From Mixta gaviniae (GTDB taxonomy: Bacteria > Pseudomonadota > Gammaproteobacteria > Enterobacterales > Enterobacteriaceae), in assembly GCF_002953195.1 (NCBI RefSeq), contig NZ_CP026377.1:4030001-4094000 (forward strand): a stretch of 64,000 nucleotides of DNA, written 5' to 3'. Both the position numbers and the translations under genes were made by a program. Below are positions 56,532 to 64,000 of this stretch, in pieces. A model generated the notes under the pieces. That model saw only the letters and a program-made list of their open reading frames with translations. It had not been told where the DNA came from and ran no database searches. Position 1 is the first letter of the stretch. Each line of letters begins with the position of its first letter.

Positions 56532-58013
56532 TGTCACTGACGCCACCCGGCAGGGTGAAGTCGTAGCGCACCTTACGGCCCTTATCTTCATAATCAATGG
56601 CCAGCTGACGGGTGATATGCACGGCGAGACGGGCACCGGGCGGCACATAAATGGCATCAAACGTCATCCCGTAACGCTGTTTGATCCAGTCGGTGGTTTC
56701 AGACATGCCGCCGGAAATGGCTTTCCCCAGCGCCGCCTGTCCGGCGTCGCCGGTCATGGTGGCGGAAATGCCATTCACGTTGTTCTGCGTCGTGTACTGC
56801 CCCTGGCTCATCGCTTCACCCGCCGCACCGGCAGCCGACAGGCCAAAGATGGTGGGCAGGTAGGTGGAGGCGTTGGACTTACGTTCGCCGCCAATGCACG
56901 GGATCCCGTTTTCATCCGAAATCCAACCGATACCGCCACTGGTGCCGGTATCCTGTTTAGCCTGAGCGTTATTATTTTGCCCGCCGGCGTTGTTACTGGT
57001 GTCGGGTCTGGGGAGGGTGCGCACCGTACCGTCGGAAAAAACAAAGGTGACGCTGTTAACCTGCCCGCGCACGCAGGACAGCGTCCAGTCGCCGCTGGCC
57101 GTCCCCGAAACAATCGCCCCTTCGACGTCCGGTAACTCGATGCCGTTCGCCGTCAGGTTATCCTTACCGATAAGCACCTTGAACGGATAAGGATCGGTCA
57201 CGGTGCCGTTGATGGGCACCCGGCCAAGCAGTGCCGTCATGGCGCGGCTGCCGACCAGCGTGGAATTTTCCGGCAGCGTGTAAACCGGCTCGGCGCTCTC
57301 TTCCGCCCCTTTTTCATTCGTCCGTCCCTTCACTTTCTGCTCATAGGCGGCTTTCTGGCGGGTCAGCTCATTTTCCCCCAGAAAAGAGGTCGGGAACTGA
57401 GGTGAGGCTTTGCCGCTGGCCGCATCCCGCGGATCCGTCTCTTTCTGGTCCGTCGGCGCGACCCACATCATGCCGTCACTGCCCTGAGAAGCGCTCCCCC
57501 GGTGCTGCTGCCCATGCCGTCCAGTCCCAGCCCCAGCGGGATATCGCTGTCCGCCGTTTTTTTCTCGCTGTCAGGCTTTTTGAGTTTGTCAGTCAGCTCC
57601 TGGATTTTCGCCGTCAGGCTCAGTTGTTCGTTCTGAAGCTGAGCCTGCCGCTTGTCGTACTGCTCGCGCAGGCCATTAACGGCCTCATTCACCTGTCCTG
57701 AAACGTCCTGATTGCGCCGGCGCAACCGTTCGTTTTCTTTCACCAAATCCGCGTTCTGCTTATCCAGCGTTTTCTGGCGGTCACGCACATCGTTCAGCCG
57801 GCCGATGAGCGTGCGCAGGGTGTCCTCCGGCGTGTCGCCTTCCACCCCCAGCGCCTTCAGTTCATCCGGCGAGAGGTTTTTCAGGGAGCCGCTTTGTTTT
57901 GCCTGAGGTTGTTCTGCCGGTTCGTTTTTGCAGCTTTTGAGCCCCACGGCCAGCCCGGCAATCACCACGGCCGGCACGATAAACTTCACCAGGGCATTAG
58001 ATTTAATCTGCAT
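56515..58013 (-). CDS. TraB-like T4SS core protein, PFL_4705 family (one-base frameshift)
   Basis: Inner-membrane-anchored core protein (TIGR03752, TraB/VirB10-like). N-terminus MQIKSNALVKFIVPAVVIAGL is a membrane anchor. Next come a long coiled coil (about 60-150, RLNDVRDRQKTLDKQNADLVKENE) and a C-terminal TraB/VirB10-type beta domain with LPENSTLVGSRAMTALLGRVP. The frame breaks at 57496-57500: five C where six would continue GMGSSTGG|SASQGSDGMMWVAP. One base restored gives 499 residues. Confidence 0.88.
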
Positions 58014-58956
58014 GGCGGGCCTCCTGTTTTACCGTGCGGGTCGCTTTACGCAGTGCAGACGGCTCAGCAATGAATGCGCTCTCCGGACGACCGGCGGTCA
58101 CCACATACACCGTGGTGGTGTCTTCAGGCGTGCCGGCCGGACCGACCCAGCGGTGCTGGAAGGTGGCGGACACAAACTGTCCCTGCAGCGAGCGTGGATC
58201 CAGAACGACCTTACGGCTGCCGGTGTTCGTGAGCCTGAGTGCCACCACGCTGCGGTTTGCCACACCCCAGCCAGCCAGCGGCGTGACCGTTAATGGTTCA
58301 GAGGGATACAGCGTGCTGACACGTCGGGGCAGATGAGGATTGACCGGATGAATACCCGGGACCGCCTCGACCGTACGTGCCGGAGCATAAAGGCTCTGAG
58401 CGGCATATCGGGTCAGCAGCACCGGGATGGGGGCGCTGTAGCGGATTTTTTTACGCTTTGCCTGAGTACCATCATCGCTGCCGGTGGGAGCAGATGAGCC
58501 TGATCCGGAAGCAGCCCGGTCTGCACCACCTGGCTGACCGGCCGCATCGCCGGCGTGACTCAGCGTGCTGACATCACCGCTGTAGACCAGCCGCACCGGC
58601 TCAGTCGGCCCTTTTTCACCGGCGGCGATATCAAACAGCAGAACCTCGCCGCTTTCCACATCCTGCAGCTGCACCCGCGTCTGCGGAAAGGCGCTGTCGG
58701 CTTTCAGGTAGACGGCTCCCCCGGTGCTCTGCACCCGGAGTTTACCGTTAAGCGCCGGCGGAAAACCGACGCGGACGTTTTTGTCCACAAAGACCACCCG
58801 CTCCTGCCCCACCTTCAGGGGGATCTGCAGCGGAATACGCTCCCATTTCATCAGCTCATCTGCGCCGGCAGGACGTGATACCAGCATTGCCAGGGGCAGC
58901 AGGGCGAAGGACAGCGCCATCAGCCCGGCGCGGTAGTGGGGGTTTTTACTCATCAC
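58003..58956 (-). CDS. Integrating conjugative element protein, PFL_4704 family (TraK-like)
   Basis: A 317-residue secreted protein (TIGR03749) with signal peptide ending RPAGADE. It is a mostly-beta protein: WERIPLQIPLKVGQERVVFVDKNVRVGFP at the N-terminus and PLTVTPLAGWGVANRSVVALRLTNTGSRKVVLDPRSLQG near the C-terminus. Its place in the operon and its beta-rich make-up parallel TraK/VirB9 of other T4SSs. It overlaps the TraB-like gene by 11 bp and the next upstream gene by 4 bp. Confidence 0.85.
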   Translation of the reverse strand: MMSKNPHYRAGLMALSFALLPLAMLVSRPAGADELMKWERIPLQIPLKVGQERVVFVDKNVRVGFPPALNGKLRVQSTGGAVYLKADSAFPQTRVQLQDVESGEVLLFDIAAGEKGPTEPVRLVYSGDVSTLSHAGDAAGQPGGADRAASGSGSSAPTGSDDGTQAKRKKIRYSAPIPVLLTRYAAQSLYAPARTVEAVPGIHPVNPHLPRRVSTLYPSEPLTVTPLAGWGVANRSVVALRLTNTGSRKVVLDPRSLQGQFVSATFQHRWVGPAGTPEDTTTVYVVTAGRPESAFIAEPSALRKATRTVKQEARHAD

Positions 58957-59612
58957 TGAAACACTCCTGACTTCTCCGGTTTAGGTGCAGGCGGTGCCGC
59001 CTCCAGACGCTGGGGCACACCGGCATAACAGTCCAGCGCCAGCCCGAACGGGTTGCGCTCCGCATCACCTTCCCAGCGCACCACTTTAAGCGGGTAACGT
59101 ACCAGGGCGCGTTTGACCGGCTCGGCATGGAAATATTCGTCGGCCACCACGTCCAGGCGGGCAATCCAGTGATCGCGATCCTGTACGGTCACGCTCTGTG
59201 ACTGGTAACCGCGACCAGGCACTTCATACACCACGCGCACGCGGTCGGTGAGCTCCCCGGCGTCACCGCGTTTCTTTGCATCCGCTTTCAGGAAATCCTG
59301 ACAGGACGGCGTCAGATACGGCGACAGCGCATTGATTTTGGCGGAATAATCCACCTCGCCGTTTTTCGGCCAGGCATTGAGCTGCTGAAAAATGTAGAAC
59401 GCAAAGGAGTAGACCGTCGGGGGCGGCACTTCCCACCAGGGCCGCGTGCTGCCGGTACGTAAATCCGGCGGGTTATGCACGGTCAGCTTGCTGGGTGCCA
59501 GCATCCAGCCTGCACAGGTGAATAAAAGGAAAAAGGCAAGCACGGCGCAGGCGATGCGCAGCGTCTGAATATGCTGGTCGCGGTCTTTTACCGCATGGCG
59601 AAAACGGCTCAT
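58953..59612 (-). CDS. Integrating conjugative element protein, PFL_4703 family (TraE-like)
   Basis: A 219-residue protein (TIGR03746) with one N-terminal membrane helix (LRIACAVLAFFLLFTCAGWML, about 19-39) and a periplasmic domain resembling VirB8/TraE (PPTVYSFAFYIFQQLNAWPKNGEVDYSAKI...). A Pro-rich tail (APPAPKPEKSG) ends it. It overlaps genes on both sides by 4 bp. Confidence 0.85.
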   Translation of the reverse strand: MSRFRHAVKDRDQHIQTLRIACAVLAFFLLFTCAGWMLAPSKLTVHNPPDLRTGSTRPWWEVPPPTVYSFAFYIFQQLNAWPKNGEVDYSAKINALSPYLTPSCQDFLKADAKKRGDAGELTDRVRVVYEVPGRGYQSQSVTVQDRDHWIARLDVVADEYFHAEPVKRALVRYPLKVVRWEGDAERNPFGLALDCYAGVPQRLEAAPPAPKPEKSGVFQ

Positions 59613-59965
59613 GAGGCTCTCCTGTTACGTTTCACTGACCAGCCCCGGGCATCCACAATCAGTTTCGGATTGCCCATCCCCAGCCGGCGTTTTTTCGTCT
59701 CCAGTCGCTGCCAGAGCCAGTTCTCGGGCTTACCGCGCTTGAGCCTGGCCATCCAGCGGCCGCCGAACCAGACGAGCAGCAGCGGCATGACCAGCAGGCC
59801 GGTGGGAACGACAACCCAGCCGGCAAGCGGGATAAACGGCAGTGACAGGAGCAGACCCGCACCCGCGCCGGCAAGGGCTGCCAGCCCCATCTCATGGGTG
59901 GTAAACCCGCGAAATACCACGGGCTCACTGTTGAGACGGTCAGGTAAAAAACGAATGGTCTGCAT
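59609..59965 (-). CDS. Conjugative transfer region protein, TIGR03750 family (TraL-like)
   Basis: A 118-residue membrane protein with two hydrophobic hairpin helices (about 29-65) and a basic C-terminus (WLWQRLETKKRRLGMGNPKLIVDARGWSVKRNRR). Its N-terminus (LPDRLNSEPVVFRGFTTHEM) is typical of TraL/VirB3-like proteins of island T4SSs. It is coupled to the next gene by a 4-bp overlap. Confidence 0.85.
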   Translation of the reverse strand: MQTIRFLPDRLNSEPVVFRGFTTHEMGLAALAGAGAGLLLSLPFIPLAGWVVVPTGLLVMPLLLVWFGGRWMARLKRGKPENWLWQRLETKKRRLGMGNPKLIVDARGWSVKRNRRAS

Positions 59966-59977
59966 CGTCGCAGGCTC

Positions 59978-60373
59978 CTACAACAGAATGTCGGCAGACT
60001 TGCCGAGCAGCCAGATAACGGCAACCAGCAGCACCACACCCACCACCACAATGGCCCCGAATTTGGTCCAGGTGGCTTTCTCATTGCGGACTTCGGTGAA
60101 GGTGTGCAGGGCGGCAATGGCAACGTTGATAAAGGCAACGGCCGCCACGACCAGCCCCCCGATAACAATGCCGTCCTGCAGGTAGCCCTTGATTTGTCCG
60201 GACAGCCCGCTTCCGCCTCCGGATTCAGGCGCTTCAACGCTTGGCAAGTCCGCAAAGGCCGGTTTGCAGGTGAGCCAGCCCAGGAGGGCAAGCGTACCGG
60301 CGCGGGTCAGCGTACGACTGGCGAGACGGCGCAGGCGGGCAACAACAGACTCAGAATGGTGCATGGAATTCAT
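59978..60373 (-). CDS. Integrating conjugative element membrane protein, PFL_4702 family
   Basis: A 131-residue protein (TIGR03745) with a signal-like first helix (ending KPAFADL) and two further helices (IVIGGLVVAAVAFINVAIAAL, FGAIVVVGVVLLVAVIWLLG). This pattern of a cleaved leader with two helices resembles a pilin-like (VirB2/TraA) subunit. It lies 12 bp upstream of the TraL-like gene. Confidence 0.83.
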   Translation of the reverse strand: MNSMHHSESVVARLRRLASRTLTRAGTLALLGWLTCKPAFADLPSVEAPESGGGSGLSGQIKGYLQDGIVIGGLVVAAVAFINVAIAALHTFTEVRNEKATWTKFGAIVVVGVVLLVAVIWLLGKSADILL

Positions 60374-60399
60374 CTCCTGACTTAACGTTCATAATCGGG

Positions 60400-60642
60400 T
60401 TAACTGGCAAACATCCAGATACACACAAGCAACAGCAGCACGGTGCGGACGGCAAAACGCCCCAGGGCCGCGTCCCGCACTTTGGTGTTACTCCAGCCGG
60501 TCCAGACATCCGACAGCGCCCACGCGGCCCATAAAAAAAGAAATGCCAGCAGTGCCCCGATGCAGAGCAGATGAAGGATGTTCACATCAAGACTGCCGGA
60601 GCCGGCTTTAAACGCGTTCGTTTGTTCGGATGTCATGGGCAT
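60400..60642 (-). CDS. Integrating conjugative element protein, PFL_4701 family
   Basis: An 80-residue small membrane protein (TIGR03758) with two helices (ILHLLCIGALLAFLFLWAAWALS, FAVRTVLLLLVCIWMFA) joined by WTGWSNTKVRD. It lies between the RAQPRD gene (1-bp overlap) and the pilin-like gene. Confidence 0.82.
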   Translation of the reverse strand: MPMTSEQTNAFKAGSGSLDVNILHLLCIGALLAFLFLWAAWALSDVWTGWSNTKVRDAALGRFAVRTVLLLLVCIWMFAS

Positions 60643-60995
60643 CAGGGCCGCTCCCGCCGGTAATTACCGGCCACATAAGACGGGTCACGCGGTTGCGCGC
60701 GGGAGGGCTCCAGATAGCGGTCAATGCCGCTGCGGATGGTGTTGAGATCGGATGTGGCCTGACGGTAATCAAAGAAAAAGCGGCCACGGTCAGCCGGGTC
60801 GGCCTGTGCAGCCGCCACGCGGGCCCGTTCAAGCGACGCCTGAACCTGGTCCAGCTGACGCTGAACAGACGCAAGCTCGTCTTTCTCGGATGCCTGTGCA
60901 GCAGCTGATGCCAGAAAGGTCAGCAATACCAGGCCAGTGATGCCCGGGACACGACGGTTGCGCCGCATGGCCGGACGATTTGAGTTCATACGCAC
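60642..60995 (-). CDS. RAQPRD-family integrative conjugative element protein
   Basis: A 117-residue secreted protein that holds the family-naming motif RAQPRDP near residue 99. A basic start and hydrophobic core (GITGLVLLTFLASAAAQA) form the signal peptide. The mature part is a helical coiled-coil segment (LASVQRQLDQVQASLERARVAAAQ). RAQPRD proteins (TIGR01690) mark genomic-island T4SSs. It is the first gene of this leftward sub-block after a gap of about 620 bp that holds the FxLYD gene. Confidence 0.88.
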   Translation of the reverse strand: MRMNSNRPAMRRNRRVPGITGLVLLTFLASAAAQASEKDELASVQRQLDQVQASLERARVAAAQADPADRGRFFFDYRQATSDLNTIRSGIDRYLEPSRAQPRDPSYVAGNYRRERP

Positions 60996-61167
60996 CTCCA
61001 GAAGGATTAAGGGGTGCGGACAGGATGCGGAAGAGGGAGCGTCGGGTCAGCGATAAACCCTAAACAGGAATTTCAAAATTAATTGCAGGTCAGTGCCGGT
61101 GGCAGGTTTAGCTGTAAATAAAGGTTCATTGTGATATTAAGAAAACTCAACGGTAAACAGAGGGAAA

Positions 61168-61521
61168 ATGAAAATGATGAAGACTGTTCTGAAGGCCACG
61201 TTAATCACTGCACTGATTACCGGCCCTGTTCTTGCGGCCGACGGTACTGGCAAAGTCCAACTTTCAGACCTGCATTTCGCCACAGCAGCAAATGGTTTGC
61301 AGCAAATTGAAGGCACGGGAACAAACGTGTCAGGTGGGCCTGTGAAGACTGTAATTGTCAAATTCAACTTGCTTCAGAATGGGGCAGTAATAGGAAATAC
61401 GGCAGCGATGGCTGAAAATCTGGAGCCGGGTCAGCAATGGAAGCTACAGGCACCCTACGACAGCATAACCAACAAGCCAGACAGCTTCAAAGTGACAGAA
61501 CTGACGGTATTTAATAACTGA
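61168..61521 (+). CDS. FxLYD-like secreted protein, inserted cargo
   Basis: A 117-residue protein with signal peptide MKMMKTVLKATLITALITGPVLA and a small Ig-like domain of the FxLYD type (GLQQIEGTGTNVSGGPVKTVIVKFNLLQNGAVIG). It lies on the opposite strand between two T4SS gene groups and has GAGGGAAA before the ATG. FxLYD proteins are extracytoplasmic with unknown function. In this position, modification of mating or entry exclusion is possible but unproven. Confidence 0.7.
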   Translation: MKMMKTVLKATLITALITGPVLAADGTGKVQLSDLHFATAANGLQQIEGTGTNVSGGPVKTVIVKFNLLQNGAVIGNTAAMAENLEPGQQWKLQAPYDSITNKPDSFKVTELTVFNN

Positions 61522-61611
61522 CACTGACGCGCCAGTAACAGTGGTTTCATGGCTTGTCTGCTGACGGCAGGCGCGCAAAACAAGTTTTGCACGCCTCCGT
61601 CCAGCCCTGAT

Positions 61612-62370
61612 TTAAAGATACTTCTTGAATGAGGCAGTGGTCACGGTCACGGCGATACCCAACAGGACAGCCGCCGGCAACAACAGCAGATTGGGGTAGA
61701 CTGCAGTGGGCCAGGAAAGGTACAGCATGGCGGGCACCACGGCTGCCGGTTTGACCAGTTTCTTGGCATGGTGATAGACAAAAGAACTTTCATACCCCGC
61801 CCCGTAACGCCGCAGATCACGCCGCCCCAGCCCCTCAACCAGGGCCACCACCACGACCAGCACAAACAGCGGGACGGACAGCACCAGGATGGTGACGCGT
61901 ACCAGTGTGATAATGCTTATCCATACCGTGGCCAGCAGGTATTCACGCAGGTAGCCGGCAAGCCAGCCGCTCCAGCTGTTGATTTCCCGCGTGACTGCAT
62001 TGTCACTGTGCATCTGGTGCGCATACTGCTGCCGGACCCAGTCAAGGAAGCCACTGTCCACAAAGGCCCACTGATACGCGGTGCTAACCCAGCGCACAAC
62101 CGTCACCGATGGCTCAGACAGCAGCAGGCTGCGGGTGAACTCTGTGGACAGCCACCCCAGCTCGGTGTTCATGACCGCTTCACTGTGCGCCGCCCCGGCT
62201 TCCGGCCAGAAGAAGGCGATGCCGATATATTCAATCAGCAGGCTCAGCAGCAGCGAGGACAGCACCACGCCCACCAGGGCCCATGGCCAGCCCCAGAGCA
62301 GATTATACAGAATGCCGTGCTTGCGTTCCGGCAGCGTCTGCTGCTGTGGGGGACGTTTTACCTCAGCCAT
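61612..62370 (-). CDS. Integrating conjugative element membrane protein, PFL_4697 family
   Basis: A 252-residue polytopic membrane protein (TIGR03747) with helices near 30-55, 145-180 and 205-245. It follows traD with an 8-bp overlap and accompanies it in SPI-7/PFGI-1-type elements. The motif GLGRRDLRRYGAGYESSFVYHHAK is characteristic. Its role is probably to assist the coupling protein; this is inference. Confidence 0.85.
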   Translation of the reverse strand: MAEVKRPPQQQTLPERKHGILYNLLWGWPWALVGVVLSSLLLSLLIEYIGIAFFWPEAGAAHSEAVMNTELGWLSTEFTRSLLLSEPSVTVVRWVSTAYQWAFVDSGFLDWVRQQYAHQMHSDNAVTREINSWSGWLAGYLREYLLATVWISIITLVRVTILVLSVPLFVLVVVVALVEGLGRRDLRRYGAGYESSFVYHHAKKLVKPAAVVPAMLYLSWPTAVYPNLLLLPAAVLLGIAVTVTTASFKKYL

Positions 62371-64000
62371 TCGCCCCTCCTGTGACCGGCACGTTCAGGG
62401 CCGGGCCGTCCCGCCACCAGGATTCGCCGCTGTGATAGCTGCGCCGCATCTCCTCCGCTATTTTCTCAATACTTTCCGGCATCAGCACATCATCAGCATC
62501 CCCGGCAGGCAGCGGCATGCGGATTTTCCACAGTTGCCCTCCTTCCAGCAGGGCAAACGCCTGCCCTTTTGGTAGCGTCACGATATCGGCCGGCTCCAGT
62601 AGTGGGACTTTTACCGTCCCGACGCGGTCCTGGGTGCTTGAGGTGAAGTCCTGGTCTGCATTGACATCCGCCGTGTCCTGGTGCCCGGAGACCAGCGTTT
62701 TGGTGTAAATCTCCACCTGCGGCAGCTGCGTGGTCAGCAACTCGGCGGTGCGGTTCTCCCTGACGCGCAGCATAATCAGGTTGTTAAAGTTACCCTGTAC
62801 CTGGGCCGTCTTGGCCGCATTCCCGATGCGTGCCTCAATATCAGAAGACGTCTGGGTATAGGCCGTCACCTGCATGCCGGCACCGCCCCCTTTGTTGATG
62901 AGAGGAATAAACTCATACCCCATCAGCTCGTTAAACTCATCGCAGTGCAGGTTAATCAGGGACTTCCCTTCTTTCCCGCCCGGCAGGCCCGCATTGATAC
63001 CGTGTTTATAAATGTGCCCGGCCACACTCACCAGATCGGCGAACATGGAGTTACCGACCGCGCTCGCCACTTCACTGTCACTGAGCGCATCGAGCCCCAC
63101 ATACACCACGGCTTTTTTACGGATGATCTGTTCCCAGTCAAAAATCGGCCGCGTGTCGTCAATGTCCTGATAATCCGGCGACAGCAGCTCGGCGGTCTTG
63201 CCGGTGGTCAGTTTTTCCAGCAGCGGCAGCAGCGACGCCACGATTTTGTCAAAGTAAGTACGGTCATAACGTACCGCTGACCGCAGCCCGTCAAGGATGG
63301 GATCATAGAGTTTTTTACCCTCTTCTGAACTCAGGGCAACCTCAATGGCCCAGATACGTAAGGCATCCGGCTGACCCTGCATGTTACGGGGCACGTCGTC
63401 CTCTCCCAGCACCTGCTGATTATTCTCAATCTGCGTCTGCAGAGCCGGCAGCTGCGCCTGGATGATTTTTTCCGCATAGCGGATATAGAGATCGGCGATA
63501 TTGTTCACGTAGCGCATGATCAGCGTGTAGTCAGGGCGCTCACCCAGGGCGACCAGCGCACGGGCGATGATGTTGACGAACCGCCAGGCAAATTCGCGAA
63601 ATGCCGCGCTGTTCCCCTCACCCGACAGCTGACCGGCCACGCGGGACGCCACCTCTGACACGCGACCAAAACGCCCGACGGCATTATAACGGGCTGAAAT
63701 TTCAGGCCAGCCAAGATGAAAAATATACAGCTTGTCCCCGCGTCCGGCCCGGTGGGCCTCTGCCCAGACGCGTTTCATCAGGTCTGCGTCGCCTTTCGGA
63801 TCAAACACGATGGTGACTTCACCCCGCCGGATATCCTGGGTGACCAGCAGCTCTGCCAGCCGGGTCTTCCCGACGCGCGTGGTGCCGTACACCACCGTAT
63901 GGCCAACGCGCTCCCCCAGAGCCAGGGTGACGTCTTTTTCGTCGGGCTCGATGCCGTGCAGCGCCGGATTGCCGCCCACCGGTGGTAATGGCCGCACCGG
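62363..64000 (-). CDS. traD: TraD-type coupling ATPase, partial (N-terminus beyond window)
   Basis: Type IV coupling protein of the SXT/ICE TraD family (TIGR03743), which brings relaxosome DNA to the secretion channel. Visible are Walker A VVYGTTRVGKTRLAELL, Walker B INLHCDEFNELMG, and the conserved TAYTQTSSDIEARIGNAAKTAQVQGN. The first Met in view (63997) is internal; the membrane-anchored N-terminal part lies to the right of the window. 545 residues are seen. Confidence 0.92.
   Translation of the reverse strand, partial: PVRPLPPVGGNPALHGIEPDEKDVTLALGERVGHTVVYGTTRVGKTRLAELLVTQDIRRGEVTIVFDPKGDADLMKRVWAEAHRAGRGDKLYIFHLGWPEISARYNAVGRFGRVSEVASRVAGQLSGEGNSAAFREFAWRFVNIIARALVALGERPDYTLIMRYVNNIADLYIRYAEKIIQAQLPALQTQIENNQQVLGEDDVPRNMQGQPDALRIWAIEVALSSEEGKKLYDPILDGLRSAVRYDRTYFDKIVASLLPLLEKLTTGKTAELLSPDYQDIDDTRPIFDWEQIIRKKAVVYVGLDALSDSEVASAVGNSMFADLVSVAGHIYKHGINAGLPGGKEGKSLINLHCDEFNELMGYEFIPLINKGGGAGMQVTAYTQTSSDIEARIGNAAKTAQVQGNFNNLIMLRVRENRTAELLTTQLPQVEIYTKTLVSGHQDTADVNADQDFTSSTQDRVGTVKVPLLEPADIVTLPKGQAFALLEGGQLWKIRMPLPAGDADDVLMPESIEKIAEEMRRSYHSGESWWRDGPALNVPVTGGANG

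Overview
The window looks like accessory DNA of an enterobacterial host (Klebsiella, Enterobacter, Escherichia, Salmonella or relatives), from a large conjugative plasmid or an integrative conjugative element. The evidence is the recognisable enterobacterial pco and sil genes, IS1 and IS5-type ends, an ars cluster, and a conjugation block of the genomic-island type (the PFL_47xx/TIGR037xx families of SPI-7/PFGI-1-like elements). No replication, partition or tRNA-attachment genes are visible, so plasmid and ICE cannot be told apart here.

Layout. 1-838: the end of an IS5-type element that cuts an IS1. 839-22840: a copper/silver homeostasis and resistance island, pcoE-S-R-D-C-B-A, a PcoE-like gene, an M23 peptidase, a DUF2933 protein, silP, a DUF411 protein, silA-B-F-C, then divergent silR-S, silE and a DUF305 gene. 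PcoRS and SilRS sense periplasmic metal. SilCFBA exports Ag(I)/Cu(I), SilP pumps it out of the cytosol, PcoA/B/C/D handle periplasmic copper, and the SilE/PcoE-type proteins bind metal. 22900-28990: a junction zone with a truncated TOPRIM nuclease gene, an IS3-family element, a serine recombinase, a tyrosine integrase, two three-unit structured-RNA arrays (STAXI-like) and two unrecognised genes.

29128-46159: a umuD-umuC SOS operon whose umuC is cut in two. Its 3' part is at 29128-30170 and its 5' part at 45414-45641. The 15.2 kb between them is an inserted island that carries its own intact umuDC, a LysR/GNAT/MFS set, arsR-arsH, arsRBC, a MerR-regulated Cd/Zn/Pb ATPase, an amber-interrupted DUF305 gene and two overlapping tyrosine recombinases at its right end. 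Imperfect inverted repeats sit just inside both ends.

46365-64000: a conjugative type IV secretion block read leftwards, from TraD (cut by the window end) through the TraB-like and TraC/VirB4 proteins to TraG. Two small genes on the opposite strand interrupt it.

Sequence quality: seven genes (pcoA, silP, silC, the PFL_4711, PFL_4709 and PFL_4705 family genes, and traC) are each broken by exactly one missing base in a G/C homopolymer. This looks like systematic base-calling error, so these genes are annotated as single CDSs.
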